A stretch of DNA of 64,000 bases from Zhengella sp020637775 (GTDB taxonomy: Bacteria > Pseudomonadota > Alphaproteobacteria > Rhizobiales > Rhizobiaceae): NCBI RefSeq assembly GCF_041397485.1, contig NZ_JAWKWO010000003.1, forward strand, positions 434,001 to 498,000. The letters run 5' to 3'. How positions within the stretch are numbered: position 1 is the first letter of the stretch; the number at the start of each line of letters is the position of its first letter. Positions 16,388-25,937 of the stretch are shown in pieces. A program made the position numbers and the translations under genes. The notes below the pieces were generated by a model. It ran no database searches, was not told where the DNA came from, and saw nothing but the letters and a program-made list of their open reading frames with translations.

Positions 16388-18286
16388 ATGACCGCGGAAT
16401 TCATGTTCATCACATTCACCCTGTTCCTGGCCGGAATGATCGCCGTTCCGCTGGCCTCGCGCTTCGGGCTCGGGTCGGTGCTGGGCTACCTGATTGCAGG
16501 CATTGCCATCGGCCCGGTGCTGCACCGGGCCGGTGTCGATGTGGTTGCCCTCCAGCACTTCACCGAATTCGGCGTGGTGATGATGCTGTTCCTGATCGGG
16601 CTGGAAATGCAGCCGCGTGTGCTTTGGGCCATGCGTTCGCAAATCTTCCTGATGGGCGGGCTGCAGGTCGCGATAACTGCTGTTGCCGTCATGGCAGCGG
16701 CGATGCTGCTCGGACAGTCCTGGACCATCGCGCTGGCGATCGGCTTGATCTTCGCCCTGTCATCGACGGCCATCGTCACCCAGACGCTCAATGAAAAGGG
16801 CCTGATGCGCAGCGATGGCGGACAGGCCAGTTTCGCGGTTCTGCTGTTCCAGGACATTGCGGTCATTCCCATGCTGGCGCTGATCCCGCTTCTGGCCTTG
16901 CCGGACCTGATGGCCGCCTCCGGTCACACGGATCAGCATGGCGATGGGCATGGCGCAGCCGGGCTCAACCTCAATCTGGTGGAAGGCCTGCCCGGCTGGC
17001 AAACGGCGCTCATCACCCTGGCCGCGATCGGCCTCGTCGTCTTCGTAGGGCGCTACCTGACAGGACCGGTCTTCCGATACATCGCCCGGGCGCGGCTGCG
17101 CGAACTGTTTGTCAGCACAGCCCTGATGATGGTTGTCGGCATTGCACTGCTGATGACCATGGTCGGCCTGTCGCCGGCGCTCGGCACCTTCCTTGCCGGC
17201 GTCGTCATGGCCAACAGCGAATACCGCCACGAGCTGGAGAGCGACATAGCACCCTTCAAGGGCATCTTCCTTGGCGTGTTCTTCATCACGGTCGGCGCAA
17301 GCATCGATTTCGCCCTACTTGGCGAGAACCTGCTGCTGGTCATCGGATTGACCCTCGGCCTGATCCTGCTCAAATGCATCGTGATTCTGGGCCTTGGCCG
17401 CATGTTCAAACTGGCCGGTGGCGACAAGTGGTTGTTTGCGCTCGGCCTTGCCCAGGCGGGCGAATTCGGTTTCGTCCTCGTCTCCTTCACGGTTGCCAAT
17501 GCCGTCGTTCCCGCAGGCGTCGCCGACCTCATGCTTCTTGTCATCGCCTTGTCGATGCTGCTGACACCGGCGCTGTTCATTCTCCATGACCGGCTGATTG
17601 CGCCGCGTTATTCGCGCCAGCAAGCCCGGGAAACCGACGAGATTTCGCATGGATCAGGGATCATCATCGCCGGGCACGGGCGCTTTGGCGGCATCGTCAA
17701 TCGCGCCTTGCGGGCCGCCGACTATGAAACGACCGTGGTCGACTACAACAACGAGCAGCTCAAGATGCTGCGCCGCTTCGGGCTGAGTGCCTATTATGGC
17801 GATGCCACACGCCCCGACCTGCTTCACGCTGCTGGCATAGAAAGTGCCAAGGTTCTGGTGATCGCCATCGACAACAAGGAGGCCGCGACCGAATTGGCGC
17901 GCTACATGAACGACCATCACCCGAACGTGCATCTGGTCGCGCGCGCCATCGATCGTTGGCATGTCTACGACCTCTGGTCTGCCGGATGCCGGGACATCAT
18001 CCGGGAGACTTACGACAGCTCCATCCGGGCCGCGCGATCCACCTTCGAGGCGCTCGGGCACTCCCGGGAAAAGGCGGAGCAACTCGCCGGGGTATTCGAG
18101 GCTTTCGACCGCAGGACCATGCTCGAAACCGCGCAGGCCTTCATCGAGAGTGAAGATCCGCACGCCGATGACAGCGAATATTCGCGCCTGATCAGGGAGA
18201 ACCTGCAGGCGTGGGAGGATGAGCTGAAAAGAAGCATGAAGGCCACATTGATGAGCACGTCAGATCAGGCGGAAGCCTCGGGCTAA
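16388..18286 (+). CDS. Kef-type K+/H+ antiporter with RCK/TrkA-N domain
   Basis: A 632-residue inner-membrane protein. Residues 1-400 give about a dozen hydrophobic helices of the CPA2 sodium/hydrogen exchanger type (LFLIGLEMQPR, ALSSTAIVTQTLNEKG, SPALGTFLAGVVMANSE). A C-terminal NAD-binding RCK domain follows (GIIIAGHGRFGGIV, with the aspartate in VVDYN). KefB/KefC proteins are held closed by glutathione and opened by glutathione adducts, so that K+ loss acidifies the cell and protects it from electrophiles. The usual KefF/KefG flavoprotein partner is absent. The aldo/keto reductase takes its place in the operon. AAAGG precedes the start at 16388. Confidence 0.9.
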   Translation: MTAEFMFITFTLFLAGMIAVPLASRFGLGSVLGYLIAGIAIGPVLHRAGVDVVALQHFTEFGVVMMLFLIGLEMQPRVLWAMRSQIFLMGGLQVAITAVAVMAAAMLLGQSWTIALAIGLIFALSSTAIVTQTLNEKGLMRSDGGQASFAVLLFQDIAVIPMLALIPLLALPDLMAASGHTDQHGDGHGAAGLNLNLVEGLPGWQTALITLAAIGLVVFVGRYLTGPVFRYIARARLRELFVSTALMMVVGIALLMTMVGLSPALGTFLAGVVMANSEYRHELESDIAPFKGIFLGVFFITVGASIDFALLGENLLLVIGLTLGLILLKCIVILGLGRMFKLAGGDKWLFALGLAQAGEFGFVLVSFTVANAVVPAGVADLMLLVIALSMLLTPALFILHDRLIAPRYSRQQARETDEISHGSGIIIAGHGRFGGIVNRALRAADYETTVVDYNNEQLKMLRRFGLSAYYGDATRPDLLHAAGIESAKVLVIAIDNKEAATELARYMNDHHPNVHLVARAIDRWHVYDLWSAGCRDIIRETYDSSIRAARSTFEALGHSREKAEQLAGVFEAFDRRTMLETAQAFIESEDPHADDSEYSRLIRENLQAWEDELKRSMKATLMSTSDQAEASG

Positions 18287-18334
18287 CCGGCCACGATGCC
18301 AACCATCGGCGCAGAGATGCGCAACGAGCCGGTG

Positions 18335-19918
18335 TCAGGGTTTCCTTGATCCCGTAGCGCCTTGCTCATCAGGGTTTGCAACCGGCCAGTATTCCGCCTT
18401 CAGCCGCCGCTTGTAGAGCTTGCCCGTGGCCGAGCGGGGGAGGGAATCGCGGAAATCAATGCTGCGCGGGCACTTGATGCCCGACAGCCGTTCCCGGCAC
18501 GCGGCAATGAGTTCGGCTGCCAGCGCCGGTGTCCCGGTCCGGCCGGGGACGAGCTGCACCACGGCCTTCACTTCTTCGCCAAAATCCTCGTTGGGCACAC
18601 CGAAAACCGCTGCATCGAGAACAGCAGGATGGCCCAGCAGGATGTCTTCCGACTCCTGGGGATAGATGTTCACGCCCCCGGAAATGATGACGAAGGACTT
18701 GCGGTCGGTCAGGTAGAGATATCCGTCCCTGTCGAGCCGACCGATATCGCCCAGCGTCGTCCAACCCTGTTCGTTGCGGCAGGCGGCCGTCTTTTCCGCG
18801 TCATTGTGATAGACAAACTGGTGACCGTTCTCGAAATAGATCTCGCCTTCCTCGCCGGTTGGCAACTCGCGTCCGGCTTCGTCGCAGATATGGATGATTC
18901 CGAGCTTGGCTTTGCCAACCGATCCCGGATGGCGAAGCCATTCCGTGGTGGTGATCGCTGTGAACCCGTTGTTCTCCGTGCCGGCATAGTATTCGTGAAT
19001 GATGTCGCCCCACCAGTCGATCATCTGGCGCTTGATATCGACGGGGCAGGGGGCAGCGGCATGAACGGCCATCTCCATTGAAGACAGATCGAAACGGGCG
19101 CGCTCTTGCGGTGGCAGCTTGAGCAGGCGAACGAACATCGTCGGCACCCACTGGCTGTGCGTGATGCGATGGGTTTCGATCTGGCGCAGGGCGTCGAGCG
19201 CATCGAACCGGTCCATGACGTGAACGGTGCCACCCATCTTGATCGTGACCATGGAGTGACGCAGGGGCGCGGCGTGATAGAGCGGCGCCGGGCTGAGATA
19301 ACGTGTGCCGGAACTGTAGTGGAAGAGGGATGACAGAAGGTCGATCAGCATGGATCGCCCGCCCGGCAGGTCATCCGGCAAGGGCCACTTGATTCCCTTC
19401 GGCTGTCCCGTGGTGCCGGAGGAATAGAGCATGTCCAGCCCCTGCGCCTCGTCGTCGATCGGCGTTGACGGCACTTCGGCAAGGGCGCGGTCCCATGAGG
19501 GATATCCGGGCAAGGGGTCGCCGACAACAAAGATCTTGCAGGAAGGGTCAAGACCGGGAGCCAGTTTCGCCAGCAAGTCACCCATCTTGCCGGAGATGAT
19601 CAGGATCCGCGCGCCGCAGTCGCGCAGGATGTAGTCGACCTCGCTGGCGGTAAGCTGCGTACTGATCGTGGTGTAGTACACGCCGGACCGGTCGGCAGCA
19701 AAGCAGACTTCCAGGAATTCACGCCGGTTTTCCATCACGATGGCGATATGGTCACCACGCATGATCCCGGCGCGGCGCAGCACATGGGCGCCCTGATTGG
19801 CCCGTTTTTCCAGCGTCGCGAATGTCACGGTCTCGCCGGTCGCGCACATGACAAAGGCAATGGCCTCGGGATCACTCAGCGCATGACAGCGCGGCTGATA
19901 GGGGTGCGTCGTGGACAT
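18335..19918 (-). CDS. Acyl-CoA synthetase (AMP-binding, long/medium-chain type)
   Basis: A 527-residue ANL-superfamily enzyme that activates a carboxylic acid to its CoA ester through an acyl-adenylate. The P-loop motif is MLYSSGTTGQPKGIK. Also present are HEYYAGTENNGF (A5 region), TLGDIGRLDRDGYLYLTDR (A7-A8) and the C-terminal lysine region RSATGKLYKR (A10). The substrate is not evident. It is the last gene of the liv-linked catabolic operon, eight bases after the dehydrogenase/reductase gene. It presumably activates the compound that the ABC transporter imports. Confidence 0.9.
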   Translation of the reverse strand: MSTTHPYQPRCHALSDPEAIAFVMCATGETVTFATLEKRANQGAHVLRRAGIMRGDHIAIVMENRREFLEVCFAADRSGVYYTTISTQLTASEVDYILRDCGARILIISGKMGDLLAKLAPGLDPSCKIFVVGDPLPGYPSWDRALAEVPSTPIDDEAQGLDMLYSSGTTGQPKGIKWPLPDDLPGGRSMLIDLLSSLFHYSSGTRYLSPAPLYHAAPLRHSMVTIKMGGTVHVMDRFDALDALRQIETHRITHSQWVPTMFVRLLKLPPQERARFDLSSMEMAVHAAAPCPVDIKRQMIDWWGDIIHEYYAGTENNGFTAITTTEWLRHPGSVGKAKLGIIHICDEAGRELPTGEEGEIYFENGHQFVYHNDAEKTAACRNEQGWTTLGDIGRLDRDGYLYLTDRKSFVIISGGVNIYPQESEDILLGHPAVLDAAVFGVPNEDFGEEVKAVVQLVPGRTGTPALAAELIAACRERLSGIKCPRSIDFRDSLPRSATGKLYKRRLKAEYWPVANPDEQGATGSRKP

Positions 19919-19925
19919 GGCGGGT

Positions 19926-20942
19926 TCAGTGCCGGATGATCGTCTTGCCGAAATTGTCGCCGTCGCGCTGATGGCGCATCGCCTCCTTCAGGTTGCCAAA
20001 GGCGAATTCCGTGCCGATGACCGGGCGCACCTGGTGTTGCGTCATGGCCGCGAGCATGGCGTCGAACCCGTCACGGTGGCCGACGGTCACGCCCTGAAGC
20101 CTGATCTGGCGCGCGACGATCGGACCGAGGGAGGCCTCGACGGTCAGGCCGGACAGAACGCCGATCATGGACAGGGTTCCACCCGGACGCACTGCGCGCA
20201 GGGATAGCGGCAAGGTTCCGGCGCCGCCGAGCTCGATGATGTTGTCATAGCCGCCCCTGTCAGCCGTGATCTCCCGGCTGGAACGGGCCCAGTCCTTGTG
20301 CATGACATAGTTGATGGTTTCATCGGCGCCCATGGCACGAACCCTTTCCAGCTTTTCGTCGCTGGACGAGATGACGGTGACATGCGCGCCGTGGAGCTTG
20401 GCAAACGCAAGGGCGAACAACGCGACGCTGCCGGTGCCCTGAACGAGCAGTTTGTCGCCGGCCCTGGTCTTGCCATGGGTCACGACCGCGCTCCATGCGG
20501 TCAGCGCCGCGCATGGCAGGCTGGCCGCCTCGGCGTCGCTCAAATATTCAGGGACTTTCACGACGCCATCCTGTGACAGGCACATGTATTCGGCCATGAC
20601 CCCATCCAGCGGACCGCCCAGCGAGGAGGCGAACCGTTCCGGCGTCGGATCGCCGGAAATCCAGTTCTGGAAAAAGGTCGGGCATACCCGGTCGCCAACG
20701 GCCATACGGGTCACGCCTTCACCGGTCTCGACGACCTCGCCGACACCGTCGGAAACAGGGATCAGCGGCAATTCGCCCGTGGCGCGGCCATATCCGCGTT
20801 CGGGCACGATCAGGTCGCGGGCATTGAGGGAGGCCATGCGCATTTTCACAACCACCTGGCCAGGTCCAGCCTTTGGTTCGGGTCTTTCGGCAAGGCGCAG
20901 GTTGTCGAAGCCCCAGTCACCTTCGATCTGGAAAACACGCAT
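19926..20942 (-). CDS. Zinc-independent medium-chain dehydrogenase/reductase
   Basis: A 338-residue MDR-family NAD(P)-dependent oxidoreductase. The GroES-like N-terminal half contains LIPVSDGVGEVVETGEGV. The Rossmann half has LVQGTGSVALFALAFAKLHGA as the dinucleotide loop. The cysteine-rich structural zinc lobe and the catalytic zinc Cys/His pair of classical alcohol dehydrogenases are not seen, so I place it with quinone-oxidoreductase-like members. It lies between the acyl-CoA dehydrogenase (three bases) and acyl-CoA synthetase (seven bases) genes. It may reduce or oxidise an intermediate of the same pathway. Confidence 0.87.
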   Translation of the reverse strand: MRVFQIEGDWGFDNLRLAERPEPKAGPGQVVVKMRMASLNARDLIVPERGYGRATGELPLIPVSDGVGEVVETGEGVTRMAVGDRVCPTFFQNWISGDPTPERFASSLGGPLDGVMAEYMCLSQDGVVKVPEYLSDAEAASLPCAALTAWSAVVTHGKTRAGDKLLVQGTGSVALFALAFAKLHGAHVTVISSSDEKLERVRAMGADETINYVMHKDWARSSREITADRGGYDNIIELGGAGTLPLSLRAVRPGGTLSMIGVLSGLTVEASLGPIVARQIRLQGVTVGHRDGFDAMLAAMTQHQVRPVIGTEFAFGNLKEAMRHQRDGDNFGKTIIRH

Positions 20943-20945
20943 GGA

Positions 20946-22085
20946 TCAATCCTCAAGTGCTGGTGGAAAGGGAAATGAAAGCTTGGATACCCGTTCGAGC
21001 AGGGGCGCCTCGGCCCCGTCGGTCAATGCGGCGCTCTGCACGGCGGCCAGGTGCCTTGCCAGGCAATGCTCCAGGCGCAAGCCCTCGGCCCCCATGGCGT
21101 GAAGAAGCGCGGGCAGATGCCGCTGGCAGGTCTGAACGGCATGAATCTTGGCCTCGGCGGCGATCCGTTGGGCGGCCCGATCATCGGGAACGGCTGAAAT
21201 CGCCCTGTCGGTCAATGCCCGGGAGGCCGCCAGATCGGTCCCTGCCTGTGCAAGGGAGAGCCGCCATGCCTGGTGTTCCATCAGCGGCTTGCCGAAACTG
21301 ACACGGCGGTGTCCATGCGCAGCCACCGTAGCGATCGCCGCCTCCAGCATGCCGCAGCACATGGCCGCCACATAGGCGCGTGCGCCGTTGATCTCCGCAA
21401 GGATCGAACGGAAGGCCGTGCCCGGAGGAAGGATCAGGTTTTCGCGCGGAAGGTGGACGTCCTTCAGGGTAAATCCGCCGGTTCCGGTGCCGGTCTGCGC
21501 GAAGGCGGAGTCGATGGGGTAGCGCTCGACGCCCTGTGCCGTCAGGTCGACGAGGAAAGCGCCGATCGAGCCCGGATCGTCACCCGCGCCGCATTTGGCG
21601 AAGACAATGGCAAGACCGGCGCGCCGCCCGTTGACGATCCACGTCTTTTCGCCGTTCAGGACCCAGCCGCCGGGCGCCTCGACGGCGCGGGTGCGCATCG
21701 CTGCCGCATCCGTTCCCGCGCATGGCTCCGTCAGGGCGGTGCAGGCCGATGTTTCTCCCGACAGAAGAGTGACAAGGTGTGCGCCGGCCAGTTCCGGTGC
21801 GCTTCTGAAAAGGCGCAGAGCGACATTGTGGGTGTTGACGACCGCCATGGCGAAGCCGAAATCGGCTGCCGCGAGAATGCGGCAGGCCTCCGCCTTGTGC
21901 CGGAAGTCGAGGCCCAGGCCACCGGCATGCACCGGAAGCTCGATCCCGAACAGTCCCAGCCTGGCTGCGGCCTTGAAGATATCGGGGTCGGGGACGTGGC
22001 CCTGCGACCAGCGCGCTGCTGAGGGTGCGACCTGCTGGTTTGCAAAGGCCTGAACGCTGGCAAGGAATGTGTTTCCCTCCGTCAT
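20946..22085 (-). CDS. Acyl-CoA dehydrogenase family protein with altered catalytic region
   Basis: A 379-residue flavoprotein. The N-terminal helical domain, the FAD-binding middle (TALTEPCAGTDAAAMRT, WVLNGEKTWIVNG) and the C-terminal helical domain are all visible. Near the end, where most family members carry the catalytic Glu in a YEGT-like motif, this one reads ALTDGAEAPLLERV, so Asp may stand in for Glu. It could be an active variant or have another reaction. The start overlaps the livM stop as TGATG, so it is translated from the transporter operon. Confidence 0.87.
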   Translation of the reverse strand: MTEGNTFLASVQAFANQQVAPSAARWSQGHVPDPDIFKAAARLGLFGIELPVHAGGLGLDFRHKAEACRILAAADFGFAMAVVNTHNVALRLFRSAPELAGAHLVTLLSGETSACTALTEPCAGTDAAAMRTRAVEAPGGWVLNGEKTWIVNGRRAGLAIVFAKCGAGDDPGSIGAFLVDLTAQGVERYPIDSAFAQTGTGTGGFTLKDVHLPRENLILPPGTAFRSILAEINGARAYVAAMCCGMLEAAIATVAAHGHRRVSFGKPLMEHQAWRLSLAQAGTDLAASRALTDRAISAVPDDRAAQRIAAEAKIHAVQTCQRHLPALLHAMGAEGLRLEHCLARHLAAVQSAALTDGAEAPLLERVSKLSFPFPPALED

Positions 22086-23042
22086 CAGGCTGTCCGCCTC
22101 GTGAGACGTGTCCAGAGATCGTCTGTGACACCCACGATGCCGCGCGGCATGAAGATCGTCGCAAGCACCAGGACAAGTCCGTAGAGGATCAGGCGGAAAC
22201 TGTCGGCGAAGCGCAGGTATTCGGGCAGGAAGACCACCACGAATGCACCGACGACGGGACCGAGGATGGTGCCGGAACCGCCAATGATCACGGCGAGGAT
22301 CGCGTCCAGGGACTGGGCCAGACCGAAAACATCCGGATTGATGAAGCTTTGGTAGTGGGCATAGAGCGCACCGGCGAGGCCGGCATACATGGCCGCGGCC
22401 ACGAAGGCGAAGAGCTTGTATTTCCAGGCCGCGATGCCGATGGCGCCGACGAGCGTCTCGTTCTGGCGGATCGCCAGGAGTGCCTTCCCGATCCGTGAGC
22501 GGACAATCAGCGCGGCCAGTCCGGTCATGATGACGGCGATGATGAGGACGAAATAGTAGTAGACCTCGCGGTTGGCGAAATTCAGCCAGCCGTCCTTGCT
22601 TCCCGGCTTCGGAATGCCGCTAATGCCGGCCTCGCCTCCGGTCAGATCGGCATAGTTCATCAGCACGATGAAGATGACCAGGTTGAAGGCGAGCGTGACA
22701 ATGGCGAAGTAGTGGCCCTTGACCCGCAGGCTCGGATAGCCGGCAAACAGGGCAAACAGCGCAGTGATGACGGGCGCCAGCAGGATGGTCAGCCAGACGG
22801 GCAAGCTGTAATGGAGGCCCAAGCAGTGTCGTGCTGTAGGCGCCGATGCCCATGAAACCGGCCTGCACGATGGAAACGTAACCGGTATAGCCCTGGATGA
22901 GGTTCTGCCCCTGTGCGGCAATCACCCACACAAGAGCCAGCACGCTCAGGTGAAGGTAGTATTTCACCGTGATCAGCTGTGGCAACAGCACGAAGCCGAC
23001 CAATGCAGCGCCATAGACGAGGTATTTGGCACGGAAGGTCAT
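22085..23042 (-). pseudogene. livM: Branched-chain-type ABC transporter permease LivM, single-base frameshift
   Basis: The two halves lie in different frames. The N-terminal half reads MTFRAKYLVYGAALVGFVLL through GIGAYSTTLLG. The rest continues, one frame over, as LHYSLPVWLTILLAP to the normal end. Removing one base near 22818-22821 (a GGGCC context on the coding strand) gives a continuous 318-residue LivM. The span of 958 bases is one more than a multiple of three, which agrees. The start overlaps the livH stop, and the stop overlaps the dehydrogenase start. It is either a recent mutation that disables the transporter or a sequencing error. Confidence 0.85.
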
Positions 23043-23899
23043 CACGATTTTCCCATCAAGCCCTGCGGGCGCAGCAAGAGCACCGCAATCATCACGACAA
23101 AGGCGATCACGTCCTTGTAGGCCGACGAGATGAAGCCTGCGGCCAGCGCCTCGGTCACGCCGAGCACCAGGCCGCCGACGATCGCGCCGGGTATCGAGCC
23201 CAGGCCGCCCAGGATCAGGACCGCGAAACCCTTGACGACCAGCCATTCGCCTATCCCCGGGGCGATGGCGAACAGGGCGCCGACCATCACGCCTGCGCAA
23301 ACGCCGAGCGCAGTGGAGATGGAAAAGACGATCATCGGAATGGTCTTGACATTGACCCCCATGAGGATGGCCGCGTCGCGGTTCTCTGCCACGGCACGAA
23401 TGGCCTGGCCCGTCTTGGTCTTTTCGACAAACAGCGTCATGGCCGCGATCAGCAGGGCCGCCGCCAGAATGACGTAGAGCCGGAGTTCGGGAATGGTGAC
23501 ACCGCCAATGTCAAAGACGCGCGACAAATTCGTCGGGATCACGATCTGTTCGTGCCCAAAGAATTCGAGATTGAGCCCCTCGACCATCATCGTCAGGCCG
23601 AGCGCCACGATGAAGACGTTGATATGGCTGGCGTTTCGGACCGGGCGATAGGCAAGCCATTCGATCAGCACCCCGAGGACAAGCCCGGCGGCAAGGGCCG
23701 TGACAATGGCCACCAGCAGGGGGAAGCCAAGCGAGGCCACGAGGAAAAACGTCAGGTAGCCACCGAACATCGACACCGAGCCATGGGCGAAATGGGCAAT
23801 GCCAAGGATGCCGAAGACGGTGGTCAGGCCAAGGGCGATCAGGACGTAGACGCCCCCGATCGCCAGGCCGTTGACGATCTGTTGCAGGATCTCGATCAT
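23042..23899 (-). CDS. livH: Branched-chain-type ABC transporter permease LivH
   Basis: A 285-residue inner-membrane permease. It opens MIEILQQIVNGLAIGGVYVL and has about eight hydrophobic helices. The family landmarks GIAHFAHGSVSMFGGY, RAVAENRDAAILMGVN and VKGFAVLILGGLGSIPGAIVGG, which forms the coupling loop region, are present. It pairs with LivM for uptake of branched-chain amino acids or, as here probably, a carboxylic acid. It overlaps livM by one base. A gap of about 97 bases separates it from the binding-protein gene upstream. Confidence 0.92.
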   Translation of the reverse strand: MIEILQQIVNGLAIGGVYVLIALGLTTVFGILGIAHFAHGSVSMFGGYLTFFLVASLGFPLLVAIVTALAAGLVLGVLIEWLAYRPVRNASHINVFIVALGLTMMVEGLNLEFFGHEQIVIPTNLSRVFDIGGVTIPELRLYVILAAALLIAAMTLFVEKTKTGQAIRAVAENRDAAILMGVNVKTIPMIVFSISTALGVCAGVMVGALFAIAPGIGEWLVVKGFAVLILGGLGSIPGAIVGGLVLGVTEALAAGFISSAYKDVIAFVVMIAVLLLRPQGLMGKS

Positions 23900-23996
23900 G
23901 TGGCGAACTCTCGATGGCGGCGCGGCAGGACGAGCGCCGCGGCCGCGGTGGAATTGGCGGCGCAGTTCCCGGAGGTTCCGCGCCGCCGGGAGGACC

Positions 23997-25202
23997 TCAG
24001 TCGATCGTGCTCAGGAACCTGGAATACGCTTCCGCGTCCGAGGGCAGGTCCTGGACGAACACCCAATTGCCGTCCTGCCACTGGAAGGCGCCGTTGGACG
24101 TGTAGGCCTGGCCGTTGACGTCGAACATCTTTCCATCGACCGGAAGATACTGCATGACCACTTCCTCCGGCACCGGCAGTTCGCGCAGGGCCGCCGCAAC
24201 TGCCGCCGTGTCCTCGACCGTGCCGGCCGCTTCGAGGGCGTGTTTCAGAGCATAGGTCTGGTCATAGGCATAGGGCGAGCTCGGAGAGGGCGCGATCCCG
24301 TATTTCGCGGTGTAGTTGGCATGATACGCCTTGCCGTTCTCACTGGCCGACAGGAGCGTGAGTTCGGTCGGACGAAGGTCCCAGACGCCTTCCATCTGCT
24401 CGGAGGTCGCAACGCGCAGGAACTGCTCCTCGCTCCCGCTGGTGAAACCGTAGCGCGGCACGTCGATGCCCAGTTCGGTTGCCTGGCGATAGATGAAGGC
24501 GGCCGGTTCGACATAGCCGACGACGAGGATTGCATCCGGGTTCAGTTCGCGGATCTTGGTGAGCTGCGGGGTCATGTCGCGATCCTTCAGACCGAAGGAT
24601 TCACGGGTGACGATCTCACCGCCCGCCTTGTTCAGTTCCTTTTCGAAAGCATCGACATAGCTGGCATAGAAGCCCACATCGAGCGCGCCGAGAACAGCGA
24701 CCTTCTTGTGACCCTTCTGGGCCACGAAGGTTCCTGCCGCAGCCCCGGTGTAGTCGGCTGGCGGGCGGGTGCGCACCAGGTTCGAAATTTCCCGCGTGGT
24801 GATCGACCGTTCGGCAGCATTTCCGACCAGCATCACCGCATCCTCGTTCGCGATGAACGAGGCAACGGCACCGGTTGCGCCGGAGCAGCAAAAGCCGAGG
24901 ATGAACTTGACGCCATCCCGGTCGATGAGCTTGCGGACCGCGTTGGTCGCCTCGGTGGGATTGGCCTTGTCGTCATAGGCGATGACATTGAGCTTGTAGG
25001 TGTCCTCGCCCACCTTGATGCCGCCCTTGGCATTGATTTCCTCAGCCGCCATGTTCACCGCGTTGGCCTGTGGCAGGCCATAGACCGCCGCGCCGCCGGT
25101 CAGCGCATCGGACACGCCGATATCCAGTGTCTTCTCGGCCGCCAGCGCGGCCGGGCCGGCAAGCATCATTGCCGCCGTCAAGAACGAAACTCCGAGCTTC
25201 AT
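23997..25202 (-). CDS. Periplasmic substrate-binding protein, Liv type
   Basis: A 401-residue type I periplasmic binding protein. The signal peptide MKLGVSFLTAAMMLAGPAALA precedes EKTLDIGVSDALTGGAAVYG. The ligand-binding family features NAVNMAAEEINAKGGI and VKFILGFCCSGATGAV follow; the CC pair is unusual. The ATG at 25202 is set by GGGAGG upstream; the longer frame is not coding-like. It delivers the ligand to LivHM. The co-operonic CoA enzymes suggest an organic acid rather than an amino acid as ligand, which is inference. Confidence 0.9.
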   Translation of the reverse strand: MKLGVSFLTAAMMLAGPAALAAEKTLDIGVSDALTGGAAVYGLPQANAVNMAAEEINAKGGIKVGEDTYKLNVIAYDDKANPTEATNAVRKLIDRDGVKFILGFCCSGATGAVASFIANEDAVMLVGNAAERSITTREISNLVRTRPPADYTGAAAGTFVAQKGHKKVAVLGALDVGFYASYVDAFEKELNKAGGEIVTRESFGLKDRDMTPQLTKIRELNPDAILVVGYVEPAAFIYRQATELGIDVPRYGFTSGSEEQFLRVATSEQMEGVWDLRPTELTLLSASENGKAYHANYTAKYGIAPSPSSPYAYDQTYALKHALEAAGTVEDTAAVAAALRELPVPEEVVMQYLPVDGKMFDVNGQAYTSNGAFQWQDGNWVFVQDLPSDAEAYSRFLSTID

Positions 25203-25234
25203 TGCACTTCCTCCCTTCAGGTATTCGTGAACCT

Positions 25235-25936
25235 TCAGTGGCCAAGGTAGGCCTTGACCACCTCCGGATGCGATTGCAGCTCCTCCCCGGTGCCGCTGAG
25301 AACGATCTCTCCTGCCTCGAACAGATAGGCCCGGTCGGCAAGGCGAAGGGCCATGAGCGAGTTCTGTTCCACCAGAAGAATGGTCATTCCCATCTCCTTG
25401 ATCCGCTGGATGGTGGCGGCCACCTCGGCCACGATCTTCGGCGCCAGCCCGAGCGACGGCTCGTCGAAGATGCACAGTTTCGGACGGGCCATCAGCGCGC
25501 GCGCAATGGCGAGCATTTCCTGCTCGCCACCAGACAGGGTGCCCGCCGCCTGGTGGGCGCGTTCGCGGAGGATCGGGAACATGCCCATCATCCGCTCCAG
25601 GTCCGCGTCCTGTTCTTCATCGTTGCGTGTGTAGGCGCCCATGCGCAGGTTTTTCAACGTGCTCATCTGCGGGAAGACCTGCCGGCCTTCCGGGCACATG
25701 GTGATGCCGGCCTTCACCACGGCATGACCGCTGAGATTGGTGATATCGCGTCCTTCGAAGGTCACCGTGCCGCCGCTTGCGGGAACCAGCCCGCAAATGG
25801 CCTTGAGGGTCGAGGACTTTCCCGCACCGTTGGCGCCGATCAGCGCCACACATTCCCCTTCGTTGACATCCAGGCTGATGCCGTGAATGACCTCGATCGG
25901 GCCGTAGCTGACTTTCAGGTTCCGGATGTTCAGCAT
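25235..25936 (-). CDS. livF: Branched-chain-type ABC transporter ATPase LivF
   Basis: A 233-residue ABC ATPase. Walker A is GANGAGKSST, the signature is LSGGEQEMLAIARAL, Walker B is LCIFDEPSLGLAP, and the H-loop follows as ILLVEQNS. It powers the LivHM permease together with LivG. The start at 25936 is one base after the livG stop (TGA-G-ATG). The intact signature contrasts with that of LivG. Confidence 0.92.
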   Translation of the reverse strand: MLNIRNLKVSYGPIEVIHGISLDVNEGECVALIGANGAGKSSTLKAICGLVPASGGTVTFEGRDITNLSGHAVVKAGITMCPEGRQVFPQMSTLKNLRMGAYTRNDEEQDADLERMMGMFPILRERAHQAAGTLSGGEQEMLAIARALMARPKLCIFDEPSLGLAPKIVAEVAATIQRIKEMGMTILLVEQNSLMALRLADRAYLFEAGEIVLSGTGEELQSHPEVVKAYLGH

Positions 25937-25937
25937 C

